NCBI RefSeq assembly: GCF_008831285.2
Contig: NC_045145.1
Coordinates: forward strand, 9,672,802 to 9,736,801
Direction of reading: 5' to 3'
Source of the DNA: Nymphaea colorata
Taxonomy: Eukaryota; Streptophyta; Magnoliopsida; Nymphaeales; Nymphaeaceae
Length of the DNA: 64,000 bases
The notes beneath the pieces are model-generated. The model saw only the letters and a list, made by a program, of their open reading frames with translations. It ran no database searches and was not told the DNA's origin. The translations under genes were made by a program, and so were the position numbers. This document shows, piece after piece, positions 36,173-48,089 of the stretch (positions are counted from its first letter, which is position 1; every line of letters begins with the position of its first letter).

Positions 36173-36339
36173 TGGGCAGGGAAGGAACAAAGGGGGGCAT
36201 GGGCCCCCTCCCCAAGATTTTGAAATTAAAAAAATTACCTGTTAAAATTTTAAAAATTTTGTTTTGGTCCCTGTACGAATTTTGAAAAAATATATTGGCC
36301 CTTGTGGCAGTCAAACAGACAAAAATCCTGACTCTGCCC
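36173..36339. mobile_element. CAGTGGCGGAGCC-family MITE copy
   Basis: The left end GGGCAGGGAAGGA and right end TCCTGACTCTGCCC are inverted. GGGGGCATGGGCCCCCTC lies next to the left end. It touches the end of block B. Confidence 0.5.
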
Positions 36340-36556
36340 GTGCGTGGGAAGAACACATATTGTTGGTAGCTAAGGTTAATTTTCTGATGTTGCTCCAAGA
36401 TGAAATTCACCTATTTTTAATGCTCTTACCCATTGGCTGTCAATGTGCGTTTGCCACATCTAGGGGCATTTGTGGAGAGACCTTTAAAAATAAATGAGAT
36501 GAACATTGTTGCCTATGTCTTTACATTTGGATAAAAGCTGGCATTTGATAAATTGA

Positions 36557-36718
36557 CAGCAGCAGAGCTATTTGCTGTGCCCACACCAGCCCATCAAAAG
36601 TCCATTACAATGTTTTAAAATCATATAGCCACGACTCAAAAATTACAGGCATTGCTCACACCAAACTTGTTTTGCCAACTGAAGTGGCCCTTGGCCAAAA
36701 AATCCTGACTTCGGCACT
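36557..36718. mobile_element. CAGTGGCGGAGCC-family MITE copy
   Basis: It begins CAGCAGCAGAGCTA and ends TCCTGACTTCGGCACTG. Confidence 0.55.
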
Positions 36719-36737
36719 GATTGGAACTTGTCATGAT

Positions 36738-36910
36738 CAGTGCAAGAGATACATGGGGGCTCGTGTGGGCAGTGGCCCGCACCACCCAATCAAAAATTTC
36801 TTTTAGGGTCAGGCACTTAAAGTTTACTATAATGATTCAAAAATTACTTGGGTTGTCCACACTAGGTGAAACGAGTGCCCCTCAGCAAAAAAATTCTGGC
36901 TCCACCACTG
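36738..36910. mobile_element. CAGTGGCGGAGCC-family MITE copy
   Basis: It begins CAGTGCAAGAGATAC, contains GTGTGGGCAGTGGCCCGCAC, and ends TTCTGGCTCCACCACTG. It lies 19 bp from the preceding copy, in the same orientation. Confidence 0.6.
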
Positions 36911-36928
36911 GTCATGATAATATAAAAT

Positions 36929-37082
36929 GTCCCCTTCTAATTTTTTCACGCATATAAGATGCCCCATTCTAATTTTTTCACGCACGTTTGGGAGCGACTC
37001 AGGTATATTCAGTTGCCATGGTGTGGGGATATATTAGCAAGATTTTTCTTAGTGTGGGGATATATTAGCAAGATTTTTCTTA
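36929..37082. repeat. Two short tandem duplications, both 31-bp period
   Basis: TTCTAATTTTTTCACGCA is repeated at 36929 and 36960. GTGTGGGGATATATTAGCAA is repeated at 37021 and 37052. Confidence 0.9.
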
Positions 37083-37221
37083 CTTTTTGATAAGGGTGAG
37101 AGTTGCATGGAAGAAATGACTTCGAACTCGCTGGGATTGCTCGTCGCTTCTTCCTCCAGAGTGGGGACACTTCCTCAGTAGCATTCATATGTGGTCTCAG
37201 CGAACGGCCAAGGAAAATGCA

Positions 37222-37384
37222 TGAATTGTGTGGGCAATTGCCAACACTGACCCATATAAATTATTTATTTACATAATAATCTCATTGTCTCATTTGCTTA
37301 TTTACATATGATGCCCTTCAATGACTGACTGAATTTTCAAGGCAATGCATTTAATCAGCCATAAATTTCTGGCTTTGCTATTGC
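37222..37384. mobile_element. CAGTGGCGGAGCC-family MITE copy, degraded
   Basis: It contains TGTGTGGGCAATTGCC at the left and TTTCTGGCTTTGCTATTG at the right, like the copy at 10937. Confidence 0.4.
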
Positions 37385-37849
37385 TTTCTTAAAATTAGAT
37401 ACCAATACGAATCCAATTGGATGCCATTCCTCAAATTTGAATTCGATCTGATGTTTTAATTTCTTTTCTATACCTAATTCTTTTAAAGTAGTTCAGTCAG
37501 ATATATGATCCGAATCAGACTTATCGACATTCCACATTTTTAACTTCTTCCTAAATAGTTGATCATAGTATAGGATGAATGAAGGTGGTTCCAAAGAGCT
37601 TGAGAAAGATGGAGCAGTAATCCCCCAATAGTTGGGATTTTTTTTTTATTACTTTGAAACATTATAATTCCAGCTTGTTAGCCAGCCATTTTCACAAAGT
37701 AGCTATAACAATATGATTTTAATGGCTAATAGTCCAGAATCAAAACAAAAATCATGGTTAATTTTTAATTATTTATAAACTGGCCGACGTGTTCTATTCT
37801 CATAGGCGTTTTAGATTTAATTTAGGTTTTTTTAACATTGAGATACATA

Positions 37850-37921
<72 letters not shown>

Positions 37922-38409
37922 ACTCCCAATAAGATGATTTGAGAAGTAAAAGTTGCAGGGATCTTTTTTTTTAGCGATTATCTGACCATAATAAAAATAA
38001 CTGATATGCACAAAAAAAACTCAGAGAAAAATGCAGTATCACTCTGAAACATTAACATGTTAAGCTGAACGCCCAAATTACCATCTTATTGAATTAGTTT
38101 CCCAGCTATCTGACTTTACCAGCGTGCCTTTTTGTGTTGCACGTGAACCACATTGCATTATTCTTTGGACTTTGCCGTCCCTTGTTGAGCAGTGCGGATC
38201 TGTAAGCCATTGAACTTGTTCAGACAAGTTGTTTAAATAACCACATCTATGTCAATCTGCTTACATGTTTTAAATTAAGAAAGAAAAGATACAGAGTCAG
38301 TCCATGCTCTATATATACACATGCGTACACACACACACACACACACACACATACATACACACAATTAGCCTCATAATTTGGCTTCTTATCCAATTCCTTT
38401 AATACTTCT
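37385..38409. other. Intergenic with AC microsatellites
   Basis: AC array at 37850-37903 followed by AT to 37921, and a second AC array at about 38329-38362. No gene was recognised. Confidence 0.5.
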
Positions 38410-38740
38410 AATGCAATATTAGGATTATTTTGTAAACAACCATTTATTAAAGTTCATGAGATTTTAATCCATACATTTAAAAAAACCTGTATTTAATCTT
38501 TAAGTAGAAAGTCTAGACTACAAAGTTCAATATTGAGAGCCAATATTCCATATTGAAGTTGTTTAATTTTTAAAAATTGCATAATAAAGCAATCTAACCC
38601 AAGAGGAGAGATTCCTACTAAAATTGAATGTTAAAGCCTGAGGCAATGCCTTCAACCATGGAATATTGTTACAAACATCAAAGATGTAGAAACTAGTGTG
38701 GTAAATTGTAAAGCATGCCAATTCATCAATAAAAATGTTA
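38410..38740 (+). repeat. Dispersed repeat block C, copy 2
   Basis: Same order of conserved words as 30070-30430, with small indels. Confidence 0.8.
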
Positions 38741-39691
38741 TAAACAGGGGCAGGTCTGGCACTATTTTACTGTTTAGCTCTGGCACTGCAGGGAAAAGCG
38801 CAAGTGTTGGAATAAATCATTGGTGCTGAGTTTTGTTGATGCCATTAAACAATTTGGTGCTGAGTTAACCAGTAACAGAACCGGTCAGGGAGGCGCTTTT
38901 TGCCTTGAGAGCACCAGAGACACCATCGACGATTGATAGCTCCTGGTGCCAGGGGTTTGTGTAGCGCCAGTGAGAATTCTTTGGCATTGCTTAGGTAAGC
39001 ACCAAAAATGAAGTATTTTACATGAATCACAGCTAACTGAAAGCTTCCCACTTTCATTATCTGCTTCTGTAACTTCCGGTGGTAGGTACCACTACCTTTG
39101 ACCCTTCACGCCCGTCGAGAGTTCTACCTCTCTTGCAAGCATCTGCAATCGTGCGACGCTCGTTCTGCCTAAAGCTTCTCATGCCATTGATCCCGTCTGT
39201 TCGGCGACAACAGATTTTTAATCCTCTCGGTCTGGTGATAGCCTACTTGTGATGTAGGAGCAAGGTCTGCATTTCTCTCTCTATCCTCTTCCCGTCCTTG
39301 CACTGTTTTTTTGTTTTCGTTTGACATCAGTTACCACATACAATGGTGTGGAGATTTTTGCTTTTGATATGGGATTACAGCATTAAATCTCTTCCAGAAG
39401 AATCATTAATAAGGGATTTCAAGCTCTCCATGGAATAATATGATAATCGGAAAGCCACAAAGAGGGCAAAGAAGATCAGTCTTCCTGCATGGCTTTCTGA
39501 AGCATCATTTCATGGGGGAATGCTGCTCATTTCATTTCCTGATTTGCAGAAGAGTTATAATAGTAGAATTGAGCTCATATTTTTTGATTGCCAGCACTAT
39601 ATTTCATTTTGATCTAAGAAGTTAATGAAACTTGAAGTTGGCAGGATTGCTTAGGCTGTACATGATTACACATCTACTAGAATCTTATGCT
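38741..39691. other. Intergenic; moderately GC-rich stretch
   Basis: About 39060-39300 is richer in GC and unassigned. No gene was supported. Confidence 0.35.
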
Positions 39692-39880
39692 TCAGTTCAT
39701 ATAGAGCATTGTGACTGTGTTCCTTGAATGCACACATTCTTCATATGTGACACTTAAATGTTGTGTGAAGTCGCAACATCTCCATCCTTTCCTCTCATTG
39801 TCATAACCAAGGAAAGCATGTCTACGTACTTTGTACCAAATTTGTTTATCAAGTTTCTTGTATAACAACATAACAAACAT
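39692..39880 (-). pseudogene. Ty1/copia integrase C-terminal fragment
   Basis: The frame 39880-39692 reads KLDKQIWYKVRRHAFLGYDN, then ERKGWRCCD and VTYEECVHSRN. This corresponds to the conserved K-x-FLGY-x-x-x-x-KG-x-RC-x-D segment at the end of copia integrase. No flanking copia domains were found. Confidence 0.65.
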
Positions 39881-40989
39881 GTCTATTAGACACTTTTAAA
39901 TAATTCATATTCACTTTTATCTTCCAAATTAAGATAATTAGCTTGTGACCAATTAGATTCCTAAGTTAAGCATGAATGTTCGCTTATTTGCTTGCTTAGA
40001 AACTTGAACCATTGGACCCAAAAGCCCCACAAGGACCATAGTCATACGTGTTGTTGATGCAGGAGCACAAGAAGGAAAAATCTAGTTATGGATTTGATTT
40101 TTATTTATTGTTTTGTTTTATGTGGATCCAGATTCAGGGATATGTTTTTAGTCTATATAAAGGTGTTTAGGCCTTATTTTTAATCAAAGATTAACTTCAA
40201 TTAAACTCTAATCATTATTTTGTGTTTCCTTTTCCTTTTATGTTCCATTTCTCATCCTTTTCTGGTTCTTCTTAGTTTTGTTTAGGCGTTAATCATGGAT
40301 TATAGGAGAAGTCGTCTTCCCCATTGTGCAATTGTATTCTAGCCCACTGCACTTCATCATGCTATCAACTCAAGCTAGTAGAACTGGCTACCCCAACTTC
40401 TCCTTGAAGAATCAACAAGCTGATGCTCTCTTACTTTTTCAGAACTAAGCTAGGCCCAACACCCATTCTCTGTTCTCATTTCAGTTCATTTAAATCCTCC
40501 TACTAGTCATTCTCAAGTATCTTTAGCTTTATGATCAAGCCAAGAAATATGATCTAGAGGTCCAACTTTTATTATTCTTTGGGACTGTTTTCCTTGACCG
40601 CACACATTCATGGAATATTGCATTCCAAAAAACTGTAGAGTTCTTGCTAACAAACATCCTCAAGCGTGAATGATATGAAAATTATTGTCTTCATATAACA
40701 CGTTGTAAGGGCACTATTTTCTTATTTCAGGAAACATAATTTGTTACTTAGCTTTTTACTTTCTGAGGATGTTTACATCAACTTTTGTAATCATATTACT
40801 TGGAAAAACTTGGCGTTCTCCAGTATGTGTTCCAAAATAAGTGTACTAATAATGCTTAATATTTGTAATCACCTTAATGCTCACATGAAAACAACTGAAT
40901 TTGTCTTTTAATTACTGAAAAGGGAATATCCTTTTTTATCTTGAGCACATTAATGCAGAATTATCCCTAATATATCAGTTCAGATAAGT
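39881..40989. other. Intergenic; possible LTR-like stretch
   Basis: TGTTGATGCAGGAGCACAAG (40050) is followed by GTCTATATAAAGG at about 40153-40165, as in some plant LTR promoters. No partner LTR was seen. Confidence 0.25.
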
Positions 40990-41100
40990 TACAATACTCA
41001 AACCCAATTGTTTGAATGATGCCGATATAATCCAAACCTAAATAATTGGGTTTGATAAGGAAATTCACATCCGATTAGCAGTCAGATGCAAACATGGTAT
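40990..41100 (+). repeat. Dispersed repeat block A, copy 2
   Basis: Matches 35640-35765 (CCAAACCTAAAT, GGGTTTGATAAGGA, CCGATTAGCAGTCAGATGC). Confidence 0.75.
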
Positions 41101-41697
41101 GAGATTTTTCTTACCGAATTCAGTTTACGTGTATTTGATTCTCAAATGCACCCTGAATCCAATTACAAGTAAAAATAGAAATTTGAATATGGTTATGCAT
41201 TGTTTGACATTGGCATTCGAATCTAATTCCTGAATATCCATATAGGATATAGTCGGATAAGATGGTGGCTATATTTGATCTTGCCATCCAACGGACTTTC
41301 GTAATCCCCAATTGCAACTTAGTAATATGTAACATCCTGAACTAAGGGTTAATGTAGTATTCCATCATGGCTATGGTAACATCTAGGGATTAGAGGTCCC
41401 TCATTAGCAGCAAGAATTTGAATCTGGTACTGAAAGTGGGATGTATAAAGTAATTGAAATTTGGCGCAACTCAAACTCAAATACATACCACCACGAGATC
41501 CAACAAAGAAGGGGATTCAATATAATGCAAGATATAAAGTACTGGTTGTGTAAATTTGAGTCTGAGTTTGAACCCAATTAGGTTGGATTCAATATAATGC
41601 AAGATATAAAGTACTGGTTGTAAGCCATTCACATACCTAAGCTGTACTTTCCCAATAGCACCAACTTGCTAATTGAAAAGATGTCATCTGCCATAGC

Positions 41698-41845
41698 TAG
41701 CTGTACAATGTGTCGAGCCAACTTAAGCTCGACTCAAACTTGCTTGGTTAAGCTCGGCTATGAACGAGTCGAGCTCAAGCTTAACTGAAAGCTCAAGCTT
41801 ATAAATAAACCAAGTTCGAGTTACATGAGCTCAACTTGATTAAAC

Positions 41846-41916
<71 letters not shown>

Positions 41917-42281
41917 TTAAACCAAGGAAATATGGGAAGTTGGTAAAGAACTCATGCTGTTGCTAGGTCTATTGAGTCAAGCTCGAGGTGACGTTGTACA
42001 GCTAGATTCAAGCTTCGAGCTGGGCAAGATATGAGTCAAGTGGAGTTGGGTTGACTGAGCTCAAGCTCAACTCAGCTCATGTACAGCCCTTTAAACCAAG
42101 GAAAGATGGGAAGTTGGTAAATGTGTTTAAATGAGTTGAACTCAAGCTGTTGCTAGGTCTATTGAGTCAAGCTCGAGTTGACGTTGTACAGCTAGATTCG
42201 AGCTTCGAGCTGGGCAAGGTATGAGTCAAGTGGAGTTGGGTTGACTGAGCTCAAGCTCAACTCAGCTCATGTACAGCCCTA
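41698..42281. mobile_element. hAT-like MITE with internally duplicated right half
   Basis: The left terminus is TAGCTGTACAATG and the right terminus CATGTACAGCCCTA. The flanking 8-mers GCCATAGC and GGCATAGA match at six of eight positions. The interior is rich in GAGCTCAAGC and CGAGCTC words plus a CT/TA microsatellite (about 41845-41912). The right half is present twice (41917-42090 and 42091-42280). Confidence 0.7.
41917..42280. repeat. Tandem duplication inside the MITE (174 and 190 bp)
   Basis: Both copies start TTTAAACCAAGGAAA and end CTCATGTACAGCCCT. The second has about 16 extra bases after TTGGTAAA. They are otherwise nearly identical. Confidence 0.93.
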
Positions 42282-42579
42282 GGCATAGAACTAGGATCAC
42301 TTGGGCAATACCTACATTAATTTAAGAGTCCATGATTCTAGAAATATCTCACAGTAATTAGGAAGACTATAACAGGCGAAACCAGTGTGACATAAGTTTT
42401 CAATGATTTCTCCACTATGGGGAGAAAAACACTTTAATTGCTACAAAGAAGCTGTTTGAAGATTCTGATGTGGTTTGAAATTGAGAGACGTTTGAGAATT
42501 CCAATCAATTTTGGCTTTTACAGTTCCAAGATAAAAAAAGAGATCGATTTTGTCAGAATGGTCTATGCTGGCTTTTGTG

Positions 42580-42960
42580 GTCCATTGTTCCAAGAAGACT
42601 AGTTGCCTTATTTTCAGCCTCTGTCACTGCCATCAAGATATACATATAGAAGATTGGAAAAATTAATGAGTAATTTCTTTGGTTTTTAAATGCTTTAAAT
42701 TGATTACTTTTTTATTAGATTTTAAATAAAAAACAGAAAATAACCTGATGTAGAACCATTTATACTATCTCAAATATTGATAGCACTGGCTCTTAGCACT
42801 TAAGAGTCATTAATTCTGGAACCACTGTGATATAAAGTGTGATGAAGAGACAAAAAACAAGCCTGCCCAAAATCATTTTAATTGCATGATGCTAGTTTAC
42901 TTTGAGACATTAATGGAGAAGTTCCTGGCTCAATTGGTTTGCCATGCCATTAAGGAGTGT
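42580..42960 (+). repeat. Dispersed repeat block B, copy 2
   Basis: Matches 35775-36160 in the same orientation. Confidence 0.8.
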
Positions 42961-43153
42961 TTGAATATCTTTGTGTGTGCCATGTTTGACTGAGTGATTC
43001 CTCACTTTCATGCATGATGTTCTTCAATAAAAGATAGGCATGGATTTCAAAAGGGACTTCCATTTTCTGTTGTCAAAACCGTTTAGAGTTCTCATTCCTC
43101 CCATCAAGCCCTAGGTTTCTTTCAATTTACCAAGGTCAAAAGTTCCATACATA

Positions 43154-45450
43154 ATGTCTGAACCTCCTATTGGCTCTACCCTCGTAGACACTGTCACTTG
43201 ATCTAGTATGATCATCTCTTTATCTCATGTGTTGATTTTCGTATCCGTTCAGGCCCCCATTGCACTTATTTTGTCAGTCACCATGATTAGGATGTTCTCT
43301 TGTGGCCATGTGGTTCACTTTATTTTTTAGAAGTGACCTAGACACTAGATGTACCCCCTCAGATGGATTTGTGCTCGACTGGTACCCACGGTAGCTTGAG
43401 TAGTTCATGGATGTTTTCTCTCAACGTCTGGCTGTAGCTTGGAGACTATGACGTATTCATGCATTGGTTGAAAGATAGAATCCATGTCAGCCTTTTGGCT
43501 TTCTTTTGGAGAAATGAGACCTCTCATAGATGAGTTCTCGTACATTTTATGATTGCCAAAACTAGCCAATCATCCCGAAGATCTTATGGACAATCAATTT
43601 GCAACTAACTTGAATGCTGAAGATGAAGGTAAAGTCACCCAAGGTGTAGCACATGACCAGAGAGGGGATGACTATCTGTACTGCCGGGTTGCTCATATTT
43701 CCCAATAGACAGGGTACCATGGATTTGCATATTCTCTAGTTTTTTCAGATGTGGGACAATGTCATGGCTCGACATTTGTCTCTCGCCATGGCAGTTTTAG
43801 CCTTTTTATACAATGCATTCACCCGGTTTGTTATATAGCACACTAATGATGTTAAGGGCTGTGTGTGGTTTCTACATAAGTGGTTTTATCAACATATCAG
43901 CTAGGATGGCGAAGCTTTCAGGCCCATGAGAGATAATGTTCTTTACGTCTACTCATATAGAGCATTGCTACATGATCTCATTGAGGTAAAAATATTCTAG
44001 GATTATTTTTACAGGAAAGAGCAACTGGCCTAGTACACTTATTATGACCAGAGGACAAATATTCTCCTTCCGGGACCATTCTTTATGGTCTCCTATCACC
44101 TAGAAAGATGTGTGGTGAAGTTCTCACGTAGATAGATGCTCTTTTATGCTGACAAAGGAGACTTTAGCACCATGACAGACTTTGACTTAGATAAAAAGGA
44201 ATGGAAAAGGTGCTCGTGGCTTGGCCACTGTGGGGTGGTCATCTATGAGAAATGAGTTCTATGTATATGAGAAATCTACTAACGCTAGCATCTACATGGA
44301 ATGGTAAAGGTGCTCGTGGCTTGGCCACTGTGGGGTGGTCATCTATGAGAAATGAGATCTATGTATATGAGAAATCTACTAACGCTAGCATCTACATGGA
44401 ATGGTAAGAGTATGTCTGCCTTCTTCCTTACTGTTGTTGAGTTCACATCATGTCATGAACTCTGTTCAATTTAATAATATTTTGATTCAGTCTCCAATCT
44501 TCCAATGTGTACATGATTTCCTTTCAATTTTTTCAAAACAATATCAATTCAGTTTTAAATTAACCTATCGTTTTTCGGTGCAAAACAAGTAACAAATTTT
44601 TTTTATGGCTAAGTGCACCAGATCTTAAGGTGATGAGGATAGGGAGCCAAAGACTCCAAAGATCAAAAAGCCCCAAGCCAACCTGGCACTGATATTGGCC
44701 ATCCAAAAGATGATTCAACAAATAATGAAGGAAAAAAAGTGCATCTGTAGGGGGACCTAACAATAAAAACTTTGAGAGCTTGACAAAGGGGAAGGATCAT
44801 GAGACATCAACATGCTTAACACAAGACCCAGTGCAGTATAAGATCAAGGAGATGGAAAAACCATGAGAAGAATTCAATGGTCCTAAGTCTTGCAGCACTT
44901 CGTGCAACTAGCATCTATGTAGAACACTGGCATATGTTGCAGGCCTGGTAGCAAGAAATATTCAGGCCTATGAATACTTGGCAAATGAAGCCCTAGAGAA
45001 TGTTTTGACATTATGTCATGACTGCAAGGTGGCCAATAAATTCCAGCTGCAAAAACAAGTCTCATCACCCCAGACCCCTTGGAGAAGAGGAGCAATGGGT
45101 TTTGGTATGAATACCATGTTTGATAACTTTGGGATTACATTGTAAAATATGAGGGCATAATACGGCCACTTAATGGTTTGAAGAGGATGTCATTATTTGG
45201 TAGGAGTTGGCATATGACAAAAATGCACTGGAAAAACATGGCAAGAGAAGGAAGAACAGACAAAAAAGCGATCCTTAAGAAGGAGATGAGTATGTTATGT
45301 TTAAAAACGGTGCAATTGAGACTTGTGTGCCATCGACATCTATGCAAGAGTTATATGATCATGGTGGTTTTACATCTCCTAATAAGTTTTTATATTATAC
45401 ACATTCTTTCCCAATTATGTGTTCTAGTTGTAAGCACATTTTGACGATCA
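43154..45450 (+). pseudogene. Plant mobile domain (PMD)-like transposon gene relic
   Basis: An ATG at 43154 opens MSEPPIGSTLVDT before a stop. Downstream frames give AFWLSFGEMRPLIDEFSYI (about 43490), resembling the PMD 'GEMTxTLxDV' block, and then in another frame AMAVLAFLYNAFTRFV and GCVWFLHKWF (43780-43880), where PMD proteins have the AVLAxLY and Q-x-WAWE regions. Later pieces (DFDLDKKEWKRCSWLGHCGV; MFKNGAIETCVPSTSMQEL near 45297) may be the C-terminal part. Many stops and frameshifts are present. PMD proteins are nuclear factors in plants and frequent transposon passengers. The assignment is by motif order only. Confidence 0.45.
44198..44397. repeat. Tandem duplication, exactly 100-bp period, nearly identical
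   Basis: GGAATGG(A/T)AAAGGTGCTCG starts copies at 44198 and 44298. Only a few bases differ, and a third start (GGAATGGTAAGAG) at 44398 diverges at once. Confidence 0.97.
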
Positions 45451-45479
45451 ATTTAATTGTTATAGATCCGTATGGATTT

Positions 45480-45630
45480 AGTTGGTCCTTTTGTGCACCA
45501 TTTTGTACAAGAACATAAGAGCTACTTTCTTCAATTCTATCCAACGCAATGGCTCAGTTGGTCCTTTTGTGCACCATTTTGTACAAGAATGTAATAGCTA
45601 GTTTCCTCAATAATATCCAACGCAATGGGG
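45480..45630. repeat. Tandem duplication, 76-bp period
   Basis: AGTTGGTCCTTTTGTGCACC starts copies at 45480 and 45556. Both end in ATCCAACGCAATGG. Confidence 0.95.
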
Positions 45631-45729
45631 AATATGTTATCTATAGCCATGTATGGGATAGTAAACATGTATTTTGAATATACGCCATAATGTTAATTAT
45701 CAATTGCTACAACTTAAATGATTGCCATA

Positions 45730-46625
45730 AATTACTGCTTCTTTGAGTTAACCAATGTCTGTCTAACGATGTGATTAATGGTATGAGACAAAGAGTGTCT
45801 ATTAGTGGTGTAAGATAAACGAATGTCTGCTAAACATAAGGACCGTCTGTTAATGGTGAGAGATAAGTATCTTCTACTAATGGTGTAAGATAATGAGTGC
45901 TTGTTAATTGTGTGAGATAACTACCATCTGTTAGTGGCATGAGATAGTGAGCATCTGTTAGAGATAACGACCATCTGTTAATGGTGAGAAGATAAGTTCT
46001 ATTTGTTAATGGTGTAAGATAACAAGCGTCTATTATTGTTTCCATATAATGGTCGTTTGTTAATGTAGTGATTAATGGTTTGAGATAAGGACCATATGTT
46101 GACAGTGTGAGATAGCAAGTATCTATTAGTGGTGTGAGGCAATGATTGTTTAGTAGAGATAACCACACTTAATGGTGTGAGAAATAAGTGTCAATTAACG
46201 AAGTGATTAATGGTCTAAGATCAGGCAGTTTGTTGCTAGTGTGAGATAAACAATGTCAATTAGTAGTATGGGAAAACTAACATTTGTTAGAGATAATGAC
46301 CGTCGGTTAATAAGGTGAGATAATGAGTATTTGTTAATTAAGTGATTATAGTATGAGATAAGGATCTTCTATTGATGGTGTGAGATCGTCAATATTTGTT
46401 GGTGGTGTTAGATAACAAGTGTCTATCAAAGATAACCGCTGTCTGTTGGTAGTGTGAGATAAGGATATTTGTTAACGTATTGATTAATGATCTGAGATAA
46501 AGACCATCTGTTGATAGTGAGTATCTCATATTGGTGTGGGATAATGTGTGTCTATTATATCTTTCCAACAGCGTTCGAGAGTGGTCTGTTAGTGGTGTGA
46601 GATAACAAGTGTCTGTTGCAACTTT
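45730..46625 (+). repeat. 27-bp minisatellite array 1 (forward)
   Basis: Degenerate units of about 27 bp follow the scheme GATAANGA-NNNTCTGTTAATGG-TGTGA, roughly 30 copies with some truncated to 18 bp. The reverse complement of the same unit forms the array at 52280-53050. Confidence 0.9.
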
Positions 46626-48089
46626 TCAATACTTTTTGAGATTGGCAAAATGCAACCTTCACAAGCATTTGATATTTCTTAAAAAAACTTTTGCACACCT
46701 GTTTTCCAGTCATGCTTTTAAGATACAAGAAGCATGTTTCTAAGTGATTCTAATAATCCTGTAAACATCATCGTTGCTAAAGTTAGGTCTTATCCACTCA
46801 TTATGTCACACATGTATTTGAACATGAACTCATCACAATCGTAGTTGTTTGCTTGTTGTAGACATTTAACTAGAGCAAGCTTGTAGTCCTAAAATAATTT
46901 GAGGTTGGAGACATCATTCATGCAATGATACTATGGAAGAACCACAAACTTTAGCATACCAAACACATGTTATCGTAAACACACTTAAGGTTAAACCATA
47001 TACTAATTTACAAAGGTTTTCACTATTTAATTGTCGTCATGGCCCAATGATGTATATCCGCACTTGTTTTTTTACATTGTGGATGATGTACAGTGCTCAA
47101 TGGTTTTGATCTTTTAACACACGAGGAAGTAAGACTTGAAACATAAGGGTATTACAGAGCAGTAAGGGAAAAACAAAGCGGTAAGTGAAAAATAGAGTAA
47201 CAACCCTTTCAACTTCATCAAATTTCTATCACTAATTCCTGAATCGAGCTTAATATTGTCTAGTGTGGCAATCACATGTGAGTTCATTATTGGATGGAGA
47301 ACAATTTACTATTATTATCCATCCATTTGAAGAATATTTTTTTGTATTCTAAATAATATAATAGAACAAGCAAGATGAAGGAAATGTGCAATGAAAGATG
47401 ACTTTGTAGGAAACATTCCAAAGTTGTTATTTCCACGTGTATGCTCCAAAAGTTCAACAAAATAATTCATACTAACATCGCTGATTTGCTTGCAAGGGTG
47501 GAAATCTTCAATGTACATAGCAAGCATATTCTCGTTAAGTTGTCAACTATTGCACTTTGTTTCAGTCACCATAATAGAACTAGAGCTCAAAATGATATTA
47601 TATATAATAGATAAAGTAGATGTTAATGGGTTAGACAAGCTAACTACATTACCTTTCCTCAAACCAATTGGATTTGCTAGTTTCTTCATCGCTGACAACA
47701 TTTTTTGTGTAATACGTCATCCTTATTGGGCCAGTAGGTGGTTTGTTAGAGTCATCAGTGATATTTGTCATGAAACATGTCCTCCTCATTGGGCAGGTGG
47801 GAAGTTTGCCATCATGCAGGGTCTTCTTCTCCCTAGGCATTAATTATCTGTTCCCTTGATAGATATTTGTTAATAGGTTTGTTAGTAGTGATGGTTGTTC
47901 TTACTGGAGTCATTTGATATTCTGTCTTAATAAGATTTCTATAAACCACCTTTTGGGTATCCTGCCCCGCATAAAGGGAAATTGTCCTTTAGGCATCTCA
48001 CATGTTTTAAGAAGAAACAAGCCAATCGCCTTTTGTCGAGTTTACCATTTTCAAAGCAAACCTTTGAAATTCAAACAAGGTGGATAATA
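46626..48089. other. Left spacer; possible ULP1 piece on the minus strand
   Basis: The minus-strand frame 47527-47315 reads HPCKQISDVSMNYFVELLEH, which resembles the 'WLsDxxIxxYxxLL' start of ULP1 domains, but is weak. The minus-strand frame 47840-47649 has an internal duplicate (TCPMRRTCFMT / TGPIRMTYYT) of about 66 bp, as in a transposon protein linker. Confidence 0.3.

Noticed and set aside
40050-40480. Possible solo LTR with TATA box
   Set aside because: There is no matching partner, no clear TG...CA limits and no target duplication. Kept only as a remark on the region.
45830-46168. 112-codon minus-strand frame with repeated LTPLTD-like residues
   Set aside because: It is the translation of the 27-bp minisatellite, which is not kept in frame along the whole array.
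47640-47843. 117-codon plus-strand frame ending at 47843
   Set aside because: It is antisense to a repetitive linker-like frame; neither strand gives a recognisable protein.
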